From Crocinitomicaceae bacterium (GTDB lineage Bacteria; Bacteroidota; Bacteroidia; Flavobacteriales_D; Crocinitomicaceae): 64,000 nt of DNA. This document shows positions 56,278 to 64,000 of this stretch, in pieces. Under the pieces are notes generated by a model. That model saw only the letters and a program-made list of their open reading frames with translations, was not told the DNA's origin and made no database searches. Location: assembly GCA_018402525.1 (NCBI GenBank), contig JAGYIR010000019.1:1-64000 (forward strand). The letters are read 5' to 3'. Each line of letters opens with the position of its first letter. Position 1 is the stretch's first letter. The translations under genes were made by a program, and so were the position numbers.

Positions 56278-56734
56278 TTGGTTAATGGTTGTTGCACTTT
56301 TTGCAATGCTAGGGTGCGGAAAGGCACCTGTTTATGAAAAGTCGTATTCATTCAAAAACAAGGAGTGGATCAGAGAAGTTAAGCCTTTTTTTGAAGTAGA
56401 AATTACAGATATAAAAAAGGAATATAACTTCACCATACTCTTAAGAACAACGACGGACTATAATTTTAGCAACCTGTGGATTTTCCTTAAAACAGAAGCT
56501 CCTGATGGAACAACTGCGCGGGAACCATTTCAAATTCACCTAGCAAGCCCAGACGGAGCGTGGTTGGGAAACAAAACAGGAACTATTGTGGAAACGGCAC
56601 TTTATTTCAAAGAAAGAAAGTTACCATTAAAAGGAAAATATAAGTTTACTATAGAGCAGGGGATAACATCAGCTCAAGTAGATGAAGTACTAGATATTTC
56701 TTTTATTGTCGATGAGGTTGTAAAAGGCAATTAA
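56264..56734 (+). CDS. gldH: Gliding motility lipoprotein GldH
   Basis: 156 residues. Lipoprotein signal MRQNSWLMVVALFAMLGC with the lipidated Cys at 18. The mature part is beta-rich (FEVEITDIKKEYNFTILL and PFQIHLASPDGAWLG), matching GldH, one of the gliding motility lipoproteins of Flavobacteria required for movement and associated with type IX secretion. It overlaps ricT by 14 bases. Presence of gldH supports a gliding/T9SS-capable organism but does not prove motility. Confidence 0.87.
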   Translation: MRQNSWLMVVALFAMLGCGKAPVYEKSYSFKNKEWIREVKPFFEVEITDIKKEYNFTILLRTTTDYNFSNLWIFLKTEAPDGTTAREPFQIHLASPDGAWLGNKTGTIVETALYFKERKLPLKGKYKFTIEQGITSAQVDEVLDISFIVDEVVKGN

Positions 56735-57390
56735 AATTTATAAGAGTAAGACACTGAGAAGACATGTCTCAAGCTTCTGGAATAGTCTTGGAGCCATTTG
56801 TCAACAAGGTACTTTATACTTACACCATGTGGTCCATTCAGTTCTAATTTTGTTCCTAAAATAAACCGGATTTTATTTAGTTCACGGCCATTTTCACCGT
56901 ATACAGGGTTATAAAATATTTCAGCTCCTACGGTAGGTGAAAAAATGCTGTTTTTAAAATCACACTCAAACTCTGGTTTAAATCGAAGGGCCTGGTCAAA
57001 ATCGGCATCATAGCTCGTGGAGTTAAGTCGGTTAAATGAATATTGGTAGCGCAACCGTAATTCAATCTTTAGACGATTAATTTTCTCGCTGAACTCAGCA
57101 TTAACATTCACCCTGTGTGAAAGCTTGTAATTAGTGTATTTATTCTTATCAATCACCAGGCGGTAATCAACTGACGGTTCAAACCATTTGTTGACTTTGT
57201 ATTTTAGTTTTGCTTGTGGAAAGAAAGTTTGAATACCTGAATTGTTGAACCGGGTATTTAATTCTGTTGCCCAACTTAAGTCCTTGGTTAACTTTCCTTT
57301 TACCCCAAGTTCTGTCCATACCATGAAGTCATGTTGTGAAAGTACCCATTGAGAACAGGCAAGAAAAAATATAAGTACAACAGACCTCAT
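56731..57390 (-). CDS. DUF2490 outer membrane barrel protein
   Basis: 219 residues. Signal peptide (MRSVVLIFFLACSQWVLSQ), then DFMVWTELGVKGKLTKDLSWATELNTRF and alternating aromatic beta-strands, ending in SVSYSYKF with a C-terminal Phe, as in DUF2490 barrel proteins. Function unknown. The start overlaps the stop of the upstream lipoprotein as TAATG, and its end overlaps gldH by 4 bases, convergent. Confidence 0.83.
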   Translation of the reverse strand: MRSVVLIFFLACSQWVLSQHDFMVWTELGVKGKLTKDLSWATELNTRFNNSGIQTFFPQAKLKYKVNKWFEPSVDYRLVIDKNKYTNYKLSHRVNVNAEFSEKINRLKIELRLRYQYSFNRLNSTSYDADFDQALRFKPEFECDFKNSIFSPTVGAEIFYNPVYGENGRELNKIRFILGTKLELNGPHGVSIKYLVDKWLQDYSRSLRHVFSVSYSYKF

Positions 57391-57785
57391 TAATCAATAA
57401 CTGTTATTGTTCCAACATCAACGGTGGACTTTTTATCCGTAATCTCCACGTTTGTGATGAGCGCCTTTTTTCCACCGGGACAGGTGTTACACTTTTCATA
57501 AACAAATAGTTGATAAGTGCCTTCTTCTAGATAATCGAACTTAAAACTACCGTCGTATGAAGTTTCAACATCATCATCAAAGGAAACCCCATCTGTGCCA
57601 TAAATAATGTATACATCAAACTTTTGTGCGTCATATTCAGTGATAATATTTCCCGCGGCATCCTTGTCAATAATGTATACCTTTCCAATAATAGAAGATG
57701 AGCCACCGGGACCCTCCACTTTCTTACACCCACCTAGAAATAGAGGAACAGCAAGAAAAAAAAGAAAAAATTTGAGAGTTTTCAT
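57390..57785 (-). CDS. Small surface lipoprotein with carboxypeptidase-regulatory-like fold
   Basis: 131 residues. Lipoprotein signal ending FLGGC (lipidated Cys at 20). The mature part, with SIIGKVYIIDKDAAGN and YDGSFKFDYLEEGTYQLFVYEK, looks like an Ig-like/carboxypeptidase-regulatory or SdrD B-type beta sandwich. A C-x-x-C pair (CNTCPGG) lies near 100. Cotranscribed with the DUF2490 gene, whose start overlaps its stop; the two may form a small envelope unit. Function unknown. Confidence 0.72.
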   Translation of the reverse strand: MKTLKFFLFFLAVPLFLGGCKKVEGPGGSSSIIGKVYIIDKDAAGNIITEYDAQKFDVYIIYGTDGVSFDDDVETSYDGSFKFDYLEEGTYQLFVYEKCNTCPGGKKALITNVEITDKKSTVDVGTITVID

Positions 57786-57915
57786 AGATAATCAAGTGTT
57801 AAATAATGCAATAAGAGCACAACCTTTTTTGTAAAAAATACGTTACGAATATACAATAATGCCATAATATTTCTTAATATTGATATAACATTCCGTTAAT
57901 TTTAAAACGAACTAC

Positions 57916-60909
57916 ATGAAAACTTTCGCTATAAAGCAGCCCTTTAATCAATTAAACAGATCGCTCTTTATTCTTTTTATCCTACTTTCTCTAACGGGAA
58001 ATACTCAAGTAATCATTAATGAATACTGCGTTTCCAATATGAATGGATATGTAGATAACTTTGGTGAGCGTGAAGATTGGGTGGAGTTATATAACGTCAC
58101 CGGTGCCCCTGTAGATTTAACGGGGTACTACCTTTCTGACAAGGCAGGGAACCCTCTAAAGTGGCAAATTCCGAGCGGAATAATTCCAGCGAATGGTTTT
58201 ATGATGGTAGTTGCTTCAAGAAGAGATGTGGTAAGCGGAACAGAACTACACCCAAATTTTAATTTAAAGCAAACAAGAAACGAGTGGATTATTCTTTCAA
58301 ATAATCTAGGAAATTTAGTAGATGAAATTCAAATGACTCAAATGACCAAATCAGATCACTCTGTGGGTCGAACAACGAATGGAGCTGCTACGTGGAGTTT
58401 GTTTACCACACCAACGCCAGCTGCCAACAACGTCGGAGGACAAAATTTTTATGAGCCAACACCGACCATGGACTTGGCACCAGGTTTTTATGTAGGACCG
58501 CAAGTGGTTTCTTTGGCGTGCTCAAACCCAGGAGCAACAATTCGTTACACACTCAATGGCTTTGAACCAACCGCCGCTTCGCCAATTTATTCAGGACCGA
58601 TTCCTATTAATGCTACCACTGTAGTTAGAGCAAAAGCGTTTGGAGCAAACCCTCCAAGTTTTAACGAGACGAATACCTATTTTATCGATGTCACGCATAA
58701 TGTACCTGTTGTTTCTGTGAGTGGTCAAGAAGTTGCTACTTTGCTAGGAGGAACCCAAATTGAAATACAAGGTGCATTAGAACTTTTTGAAGAAGACGGA
58801 ACATTTGTTGATGAAGGAGAGGGAGAATTCAATAAACACGGAAATGATTCTTGGGCTTATCCTCAAAGGGGATTTGACTTTATATTGAGAGATCAATTTG
58901 GTTATAATTCAGACTTGCGTCATGAGATTTTCCCCGAAAAAGACAGGGATGAATTTCAACGAATTATGTTGAAACCAGGAGCAAGCGATAACTATCCTTT
59001 TGAGAGTGGTGGAGCTCATATTCGTGATGCGTTTATTCACACCCTTTCCATTCGATCTGATTTACTTTTGGACGAGAGAACCTGGCGACCAGCAATTGTT
59101 TATTTAAACGGTCAATATTGGGGAGTTTATGAAATTAGAGAAAAAGCAGATGATCATGATTATACCAATCACTACTATGGACAAGACAAGTTTAATCTAC
59201 AGTATTTAAAGACATGGGGAGGAACTTGGCAAGAGTATGGTGCCCCAAATGCACAACCTGATTGGAATGCGCTTCGTAATTATATTTTAACGAATAACAT
59301 GGCACCGGGACCGGCGTTTGACAATGTGGATACTTTGTTGAACTGGCGTTCACTTGCCGACTACTTTATGATTAATTCATACACGGTGAATATGGATTGG
59401 TTAAACTGGAACACAGCCTGGTGGAGAGGAATGGATCCAACAGCGACGAAGAAAAAATGGCGTTACGTATTGTGGGACATGGACGCAACGTTTGGACATT
59501 ATGTAAACTACACCGGTATTCCCGATGTGAGTCCAAACGCAGATCCATGTAATGCGGAGAACCTTCCAAACCCTGGGGGTCAGGGACACACAGACATTTT
59601 AGAAAAGTTAATAGATGAAAATCCAGCGGTAGAACAATATTACATTACTAGATATATTGACCTTATTAACACCTATTTTTCATGTGACTATATGAACCAG
59701 TTGCTAGACAGTATGCTCAATGAAATTACACCTGAAATGCCGGCGCAAATTGCACGCTGGGGCGGTTCGATGGCTGGTTGGAACAACAACGTTCAGGATT
59801 TGAGAGATTTTATAGATGCAAGATGCTTGGCGCTTGAACAAGGGTTAATAGATTGTTATGACTTAACAGGACCTTACGATGTTACATTTGATGTGAGTCC
59901 AGTTGGTGCCGGAGAGATTAAAGTAAATTCAGTTTGGGCACCATTCTACCCATGGTCGACCCAATACTTTGGAGGAATATCAACGAACCTGGTCGCTGAG
60001 GCAAACCCAGGCTATATTTTTGACCATTGGGAATATACGGTCGGACCAATGAACAGTGCTATTACAGAAGACACTAACAGTATAGAAATTAATGCGCCCG
60101 AAACCATCGTTGCGGTATTCATTCTTGATACGCCACCAGTAGACTCAGATGGTGATGGCTTATATGATCATGAAGAAACTGGATGTACTGACCCGCTCAA
60201 TCCAGATACAGATGGGGATGGGATTAACGACGGTGATGAGGTTGCGAATGGTACAGACCCGTGTGACCCATGTGATCCGAATTTGAATGCAGGTCCATGT
60301 GATCAAGATGGAGACGGACTAACAAATGACGAAGAAATTGCACTAGGAACGGATCCAACAAACCCTGATACGGATGGAGATGGATTTACAGATGGAGATG
60401 AGGTAACTAATGGAACAAACCCGCTAAACCCATGTGATCCTGATGATTCGTCAGAGGATTGTCAAATTGACTCGGACGGTGATGGTTTAACAGACATTGA
60501 GGAAAACTTACTTTGCACGAATCCTAATGATCCAGACACGGATGGCGATGGCATTAATGATTATGATGAAATAGTAAACGGTTCAGACCCATGTGACCCA
60601 TGTGACCCTGTCGAGACAGGAATAGACTGTGTAACAGGAGTCCACATTCCGACAGGGTTCTCTCCAAATGGAGATGGACAAAATGACATGTATACGGTGA
60701 TTATAGGACTCGATGTTCTTAATTTTAAATTCTTTATCTATGATCGATGGGGGAATAGAATGTTTCACTCGGATCAAAAAGGATTTGAATGGGATGGGAC
60801 AATTAATGGAGAACCTTGTAATGCAGGAGTTTATCCATACATGATGGAGGTTACGTACATTAACGGTTCATCAGAACTTAAGTCTGGTAACATAACATTA
60901 ATGAAGTAG
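57916..60909 (+). CDS. Lamin-tail / CotH / TSP3 T9SS type B cargo protein
   Basis: 997 residues. After a hydrophobic N-terminal segment ([14 protein letters not shown]) comes a lamin-tail domain (about 33-145, INEYCVSN and [21 protein letters not shown]), a chitobiase/FN3-like domain (about 170-262), a CotH kinase-like domain (about 275-640, with [34 protein letters not shown] and [12 protein letters not shown]), a beta-rich repeat (about 655-740), six or so thrombospondin type 3 calcium-binding repeats (about 742-905, [12 protein letters not shown] and NPDTDGDG) and a gliding/CHU_C domain (about 908-997, [13 protein letters not shown]). The CotH parts match known protein-kinase-like folds; whether it phosphorylates secreted proteins is unknown. 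The PorP/SprF gene follows one base later. Confidence 0.88.
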   Translation: MKTFAIKQPFNQLNRSLFILFILLSLTGNTQVIINEYCVSNMNGYVDNFGEREDWVELYNVTGAPVDLTGYYLSDKAGNPLKWQIPSGIIPANGFMMVVASRRDVVSGTELHPNFNLKQTRNEWIILSNNLGNLVDEIQMTQMTKSDHSVGRTTNGAATWSLFTTPTPAANNVGGQNFYEPTPTMDLAPGFYVGPQVVSLACSNPGATIRYTLNGFEPTAASPIYSGPIPINATTVVRAKAFGANPPSFNETNTYFIDVTHNVPVVSVSGQEVATLLGGTQIEIQGALELFEEDGTFVDEGEGEFNKHGNDSWAYPQRGFDFILRDQFGYNSDLRHEIFPEKDRDEFQRIMLKPGASDNYPFESGGAHIRDAFIHTLSIRSDLLLDERTWRPAIVYLNGQYWGVYEIREKADDHDYTNHYYGQDKFNLQYLKTWGGTWQEYGAPNAQPDWNALRNYILTNNMAPGPAFDNVDTLLNWRSLADYFMINSYTVNMDWLNWNTAWWRGMDPTATKKKWRYVLWDMDATFGHYVNYTGIPDVSPNADPCNAENLPNPGGQGHTDILEKLIDENPAVEQYYITRYIDLINTYFSCDYMNQLLDSMLNEITPEMPAQIARWGGSMAGWNNNVQDLRDFIDARCLALEQGLIDCYDLTGPYDVTFDVSPVGAGEIKVNSVWAPFYPWSTQYFGGISTNLVAEANPGYIFDHWEYTVGPMNSAITEDTNSIEINAPETIVAVFILDTPPVDSDGDGLYDHEETGCTDPLNPDTDGDGINDGDEVANGTDPCDPCDPNLNAGPCDQDGDGLTNDEEIALGTDPTNPDTDGDGFTDGDEVTNGTNPLNPCDPDDSSEDCQIDSDGDGLTDIEENLLCTNPNDPDTDGDGINDYDEIVNGSDPCDPCDPVETGIDCVTGVHIPTGFSPNGDGQNDMYTVIIGLDVLNFKFFIYDRWGNRMFHSDQKGFEWDGTINGEPCNAGVYPYMMEVTYINGSSELKSGNITLMK

Positions 60910-60910
60910 G

Positions 60911-61960
60911 ATGAGAAAGAGATATTTAATAATTCTGTTTGCGCTAATCGGCAGTCAATCGACTGCGCAAGACCTGCATTTTGCGCAGTCTTCGCAAACA
61001 CCATTGTTTATTAATCCAGGTGCGACAGGTGTGTATGATGGCTGGGAACGGTTTATTATTAACCATAGGAATCAGTGGTTGGGAGCTACAACGCAGTTTA
61101 TGACCACGGCTGTTGCCGCAGATGTCAACTTTTTTAAATCGGAACTTGGTGATAAAGCCCATATTGGTTTAGGGGTGTTATTCTTTAATGATATCGGAGG
61201 TGATTCAAACTTTGGAAATCAAACAGGTGCGATATCCGTATCAGGAATTTTACCGATGGGAAGATCTGGGCATGTACTATCTGCGGGAATTCAAGGTGGT
61301 TTGGGTATGCGTAAAGCTACTTTGGCAGGGGTTTCTTTTATGTCGCAATGGGACGGGTCTAGTTTTAATCCACAAGTTGCAAGCGGAGAAGATAATACAC
61401 TGTCTTCTTTCACATACCTGGATGCATCTGCGGGGATTCACTATGTTTTTAACGGTGGAAGGAATAACTTTTCGAGAAAAAACAACCTTAAATTTACATT
61501 GGGTGTAGCAGGATACCACTTAAACGCTCCAGAAATGCGCTACGTAAATGGTTCGGGAGATAGATTGCACCGAAAATATGTAGGGAACATCGGTATTGTT
61601 TCAGATATTGGCACAAGTCGCATGTCGATTGATGCAAACGCGGTTCAATTTGTACAAGGGGGACACTATGAAACGTTGTTTGGGATGATGTTACGTTACC
61701 GATTTGAAGACAACACAAAGCTAACAGGACATTCGCAAGACGCCTTCATTGGATTTGGTTGTTATGCACGATTGCGCGATGCTATTATTCCATCAGTCAT
61801 GATCGACTGGAGAGGGTTTCAGTTTGGAATATCTTATGATGTGACGGTTTCTGCACTTAGAAGAGCCTACGGAGGTGGGTCTTTAGAGTTTTCACTCGCT
61901 TATACGAACAGAAATACAGCGCTGTTTAAAACGAGAAAAAAGACATCAAAAAAATTCTAA
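60911..61960 (+). CDS. PorP/SprF family type IX secretion protein
   Basis: 349 residues. Signal peptide (MRKRYLIILFALIGSQSTAQ), then DLHFAQSSQTPLFINPGATG, the family opening, and barrel strands through YTNRNTALF. PorP/SprF proteins are outer membrane barrels that help anchor or export specific type IX cargo; they are often encoded right after their cargo, as here after the CHU_C protein (stop TAG and next ATG one base apart). The last 4 bases overlap the convergent small gene. Confidence 0.9.
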   Translation: MRKRYLIILFALIGSQSTAQDLHFAQSSQTPLFINPGATGVYDGWERFIINHRNQWLGATTQFMTTAVAADVNFFKSELGDKAHIGLGVLFFNDIGGDSNFGNQTGAISVSGILPMGRSGHVLSAGIQGGLGMRKATLAGVSFMSQWDGSSFNPQVASGEDNTLSSFTYLDASAGIHYVFNGGRNNFSRKNNLKFTLGVAGYHLNAPEMRYVNGSGDRLHRKYVGNIGIVSDIGTSRMSIDANAVQFVQGGHYETLFGMMLRYRFEDNTKLTGHSQDAFIGFGCYARLRDAIIPSVMIDWRGFQFGISYDVTVSALRRAYGGGSLEFSLAYTNRNTALFKTRKKTSKKF

Positions 61961-62205
61961 ACGGGTTTATTTGTTAGTCTTTTGAAAAACTGAAAGATTT
62001 TTTTCCTAAACAGAAAGGCAAGCAATAAATAGGGAACTGCCATTAAATACAAGATTCCAGTATTAATAGTGGATCCAAAGGAAGCTTCATCAAGTTCACT
62101 TCCTTGTTCTGCAAGAAGTTTGCATTGAGAACAACCCTGACCAAAAGTCATGTCCACTATTAAAATGGCAACGATAAGTAAGGTGTATTTTTTCCAACTT
62201 TGCAT
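61957..62205 (-). CDS. Small membrane protein
   Basis: 82 residues. N-terminal hydrophobic segment (LLIVAILIVDMTFG) that may be a signal peptide, followed by C-x-x-C (GCSQCKLL) and a second membrane helix near 50-70 (LYLMAVPYLLLAFLF), with a basic C-terminus. No family recognised. Overlaps the convergent PorP/SprF gene by 4 bases. Confidence 0.6.
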   Translation of the reverse strand: MQSWKKYTLLIVAILIVDMTFGQGCSQCKLLAEQGSELDEASFGSTINTGILYLMAVPYLLLAFLFRKKIFQFFKRLTNKPV

Positions 62206-62324
62206 ACAACAAAATTACATAATTTATTCGCTTAAATGGTAATTTTTCTTGGGTCAACCGCGCATCAAAGAGCCAAGGGTAAGAACGAACTACTCTATGG
62301 TTACGGAGAATCAAAAAAATCGAA

Positions 62325-62332
62325 TAAATTTG
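62325..62332 (+). promoter_or_regulatory. Putative -7 element directly before TPR lipoprotein gene
   Basis: TAAATTTG fits TAnnTTTG and ends only 4 bases before the ATG at 62337. If used, transcription would begin at or very near the start codon, giving a leaderless or nearly leaderless mRNA. Position may be off by one base. Confidence 0.35.
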
Positions 62333-62336
62333 TAGT

Positions 62337-63350
62337 ATGAAAAAATCGATCATTTATGTGTTGCTAAGCAGTTTTATTTTCGTTGGACTGACGTCGTGTG
62401 AGAGTAGCACTGAAAATCAAACAGTGGAGCAAGGTGAAAGGAATTTGGACAGTCTGTTGCTGATTACACCAAATGATGTGGAGTTACTGCTAGAAAGAGG
62501 AAACAAGTATTTTGCGCGTTATGAGTATGATTTAGCACTGAATGATGGGGCAAAGGCGTTTAGACTGGACTCGAATAGTATAGAAACCCGACTGCTGTAT
62601 GCGGAAGTATTGAATAACCGAGAACAACGCACAACCCAGGAGGTTGAAATCGCACAAAAACACTATAAGTGGATAATAAAGAAGGATGCGAAACACCTAA
62701 GAGCGCTTGTTGGGCTAGCCGGAACATATGGTTTCCAGCAAGATTTTGAGAAAGTTTTTCTTTATGCAAACGAAGCATTGAGAATTGATTCCAAGTATAG
62801 AGATGCATATGTAATCAAAGGATCCACTTATTTACTTCTTGGAAAAGTTGATCTAGCAAAATCGTCCTATCAAACAGCCATTCAACAAGATCCAGAATTT
62901 TTTGAAGCATACTTTTTATTGGGACAAATTTACCAATCAGAGAACGATCCATTGTGCATAGAATATTTCAATACAGCTCACGAATTGTATCCAGAACAAA
63001 TGGAATTTACCTATCAATTGGCTTATTCTAAACAGATGTTCGATCAATATGACTCAGCAAAGGAAATCTATAGAAAAATGACGAAAGACTCGAGTGATCT
63101 TTACGTTTCCCGCGCATTGTTTCATCAAGGGTATATTCAGCATTTTGTGGATAACAATATAGATAGCGCAAAGTTTTTTTACATCAGAGCTATAGAAAGA
63201 GAACCTCGAATGTATGAAGCGTGGCACAATTTGGGCATGTGTCATGAAGCAAAGGGAGATCGATTGAATGCCATTCAATCGTATGCAACAGCGCTGAAGC
63301 ACAACCCTGAATTTACCCTTTCCCGAGAGGCTGCAGAGCGACTTCGTTAA
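62337..63350 (+). CDS. TPR-repeat lipoprotein
   Basis: 337 residues. Lipoprotein signal ending FVGLTSC (Cys at 21). Helical repeats of about 34 residues follow (about 55-330), for example LLERGNKYFARYEYDLALND, AYVIKGSTYLLLGKVDLAKSSYQ and AWHNLGMCHEAKGDRLNAIQ, the TPR pattern. Probably periplasmic or outer-membrane facing, acting as a scaffold; partner unknown. Its stop overlaps the next start as TAATG. Confidence 0.85.
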   Translation: MKKSIIYVLLSSFIFVGLTSCESSTENQTVEQGERNLDSLLLITPNDVELLLERGNKYFARYEYDLALNDGAKAFRLDSNSIETRLLYAEVLNNREQRTTQEVEIAQKHYKWIIKKDAKHLRALVGLAGTYGFQQDFEKVFLYANEALRIDSKYRDAYVIKGSTYLLLGKVDLAKSSYQTAIQQDPEFFEAYFLLGQIYQSENDPLCIEYFNTAHELYPEQMEFTYQLAYSKQMFDQYDSAKEIYRKMTKDSSDLYVSRALFHQGYIQHFVDNNIDSAKFFYIRAIEREPRMYEAWHNLGMCHEAKGDRLNAIQSYATALKHNPEFTLSREAAERLR

Positions 63351-63943
63351 TGCGGATTCAACCCAAATACGTTCAACTTGTCGGTGATGCGGTTATACCG
63401 CTATTGGGTTTGTTTCTATGGGATTGGAGCCTTTATTTTATTCTTTTGTTTTATTTTTTGGACATCTTAGTCAATGAGCTAATTGTTCATTTAAAGTCGC
63501 GCAGAATAGTACAGTTCTACGAACAGAAAGCATCTACAAAAAGGTGGATATTGTATGGCTTTCTTAGTGCGGCGGTGTTGACGATTGCTTTCCTTATGAT
63601 TCACTTTTCTATGCGTTTCATCACTCCAGAAATTAATTTTAGTGATGAGCTAGTTGCATTTTGGAACTACGAAGAGATGGGAATAAAACAAGGTTATGTG
63701 CTGTTACCCTTGGTCCTTTTGGTTGGAGTTCAGCAGTACAGAATGACGTTTTTGATGGTGGGAAAATATAGGAACTTAAGTTTATCCAATCTTTGGAAGG
63801 ATCACATTCAAGCACTTATTTTCACGTTGGCGTTTACAGGTATTGTAATAGGAATAAGTTATTTTTTCCAGCTTTCGGAAATGATTTATGTATTAGGAAT
63901 TGTTGCCGTATCCACGGTGTACAAACTGCGGTTTAGCGAATAA
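63350..63943 (+). CDS. Membrane protein, DUF6498-like
   Basis: 197 residues with about five hydrophobic helices. N-terminal DAVIPLLGLFLWDWSLYFILLFYFLDILVNELIVHLK resembles DUF6498-type membrane proteins but I am not certain. No catalytic motif seen. Translationally coupled to the TPR lipoprotein by TAATG overlap. Confidence 0.65.
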   Translation: MRIQPKYVQLVGDAVIPLLGLFLWDWSLYFILLFYFLDILVNELIVHLKSRRIVQFYEQKASTKRWILYGFLSAAVLTIAFLMIHFSMRFITPEINFSDELVAFWNYEEMGIKQGYVLLPLVLLVGVQQYRMTFLMVGKYRNLSLSNLWKDHIQALIFTLAFTGIVIGISYFFQLSEMIYVLGIVAVSTVYKLRFSE

Positions 63944-64000
63944 TTACTTTTTATATCCAGTGCGTTTTATCCATCCAGGCAACAAGAATGCTCCAATAAA
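63944..64000 (-). CDS. C-terminal end of a gene cut by the window edge
   Basis: The minus strand from the window edge reads FIGAFLLPGWIKRTGYKK and then stop (63944-63946), one base after the stop of the preceding plus-strand gene. A hydrophobic stretch followed by a basic tail suggests the end of a membrane protein. The gene starts outside the window, so identity cannot be given. Confidence 0.4.
   Translation of the reverse strand, partial: FIGAFLLPGWIKRTGYKK

Noticed and set aside
60140-60610. DNA-level repeats rich in gatgg/ggatgg, possible tandem repeat or CRISPR-like pattern
   Set aside because: They encode thrombospondin type 3 calcium repeats in frame; unit lengths and spacers are not CRISPR-like. 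No CRISPR array was found in the window.

Overview
The window looks like chromosomal DNA of a low-GC Bacteroidetes bacterium, most likely of order Flavobacteriales and possibly Crocinitomicaceae-like (the family is an inference). The support is several proteins with type IX secretion (T9SS) sorting domains, a PorP/SprF protein, GldH, a DUF4175 protein, a long three-domain IspG and promoters of the TAnnTTTG type.

Region 1 (1 to about 11,530) is unlike the rest. It has no intact long gene, but translating all frames and joining them across small frame breaks recovers a compact mobile element. The minus strand carries a tyrosine integrase, a DUF5906-type helicase and a DUF6371-type primase-like protein. 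The plus strand carries a small DPYSGE-motif protein, a small membrane protein and a RimK-like ATP-grasp ligase. A second minus-strand block carries an XRE regulator, HsdM, a DUF262/DUF1524 (GmrSD-like) nuclease and a second HsdM. The element sits at the 3' end of mnmE, next to a sequence resembling, from memory, the SGI1 attachment core. Many frame breaks are one-base changes in homopolymer runs, and several catalytic motifs become canonical when the run is adjusted. The genes may therefore be intact in the organism and broken here by consensus errors; real decay is the alternative.

Region 2 (11,700 to 35,350) is housekeeping: mnmE, a T9SS cargo, a TadA-like deaminase, an S66 peptidase, sdhCAB, a PA-domain T9SS cargo, a barrel protein, an S4 RNA-binding protein, an MmcQ/YjbR protein, a fatty acid desaturase, ispG, mnmG, ybeY, an anti-sigma-type ATPase, DUF4175, gltX, folB and tRNA-Cys. 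Both subunits of the MnmE-MnmG tRNA wobble-uridine enzyme are present.

Region 3 (35,400 to 50,530) is rich in signalling: a membrane protein, an ECF sigma factor with an anti-sigma-like protein ending in a gliding/T9SS domain, a TlpA-like thioredoxin protein, RpiB, a multi-PAS histidine kinase with a LytTR response regulator, RNase R, ferritin, and a large membrane protein joining a sensor propeller, a class III adenylate cyclase and an HD domain.

Region 4 (50,550 to 64,000) holds a tandem universal stress protein, an EamA transporter, a Lys/Glu-rich exported helical protein, the holB-ricT-gldH cluster, an envelope pair, a CotH/lamin-tail/TSP3 T9SS cargo followed by PorP/SprF, a TPR lipoprotein and membrane proteins. 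A gene is cut by the right edge.
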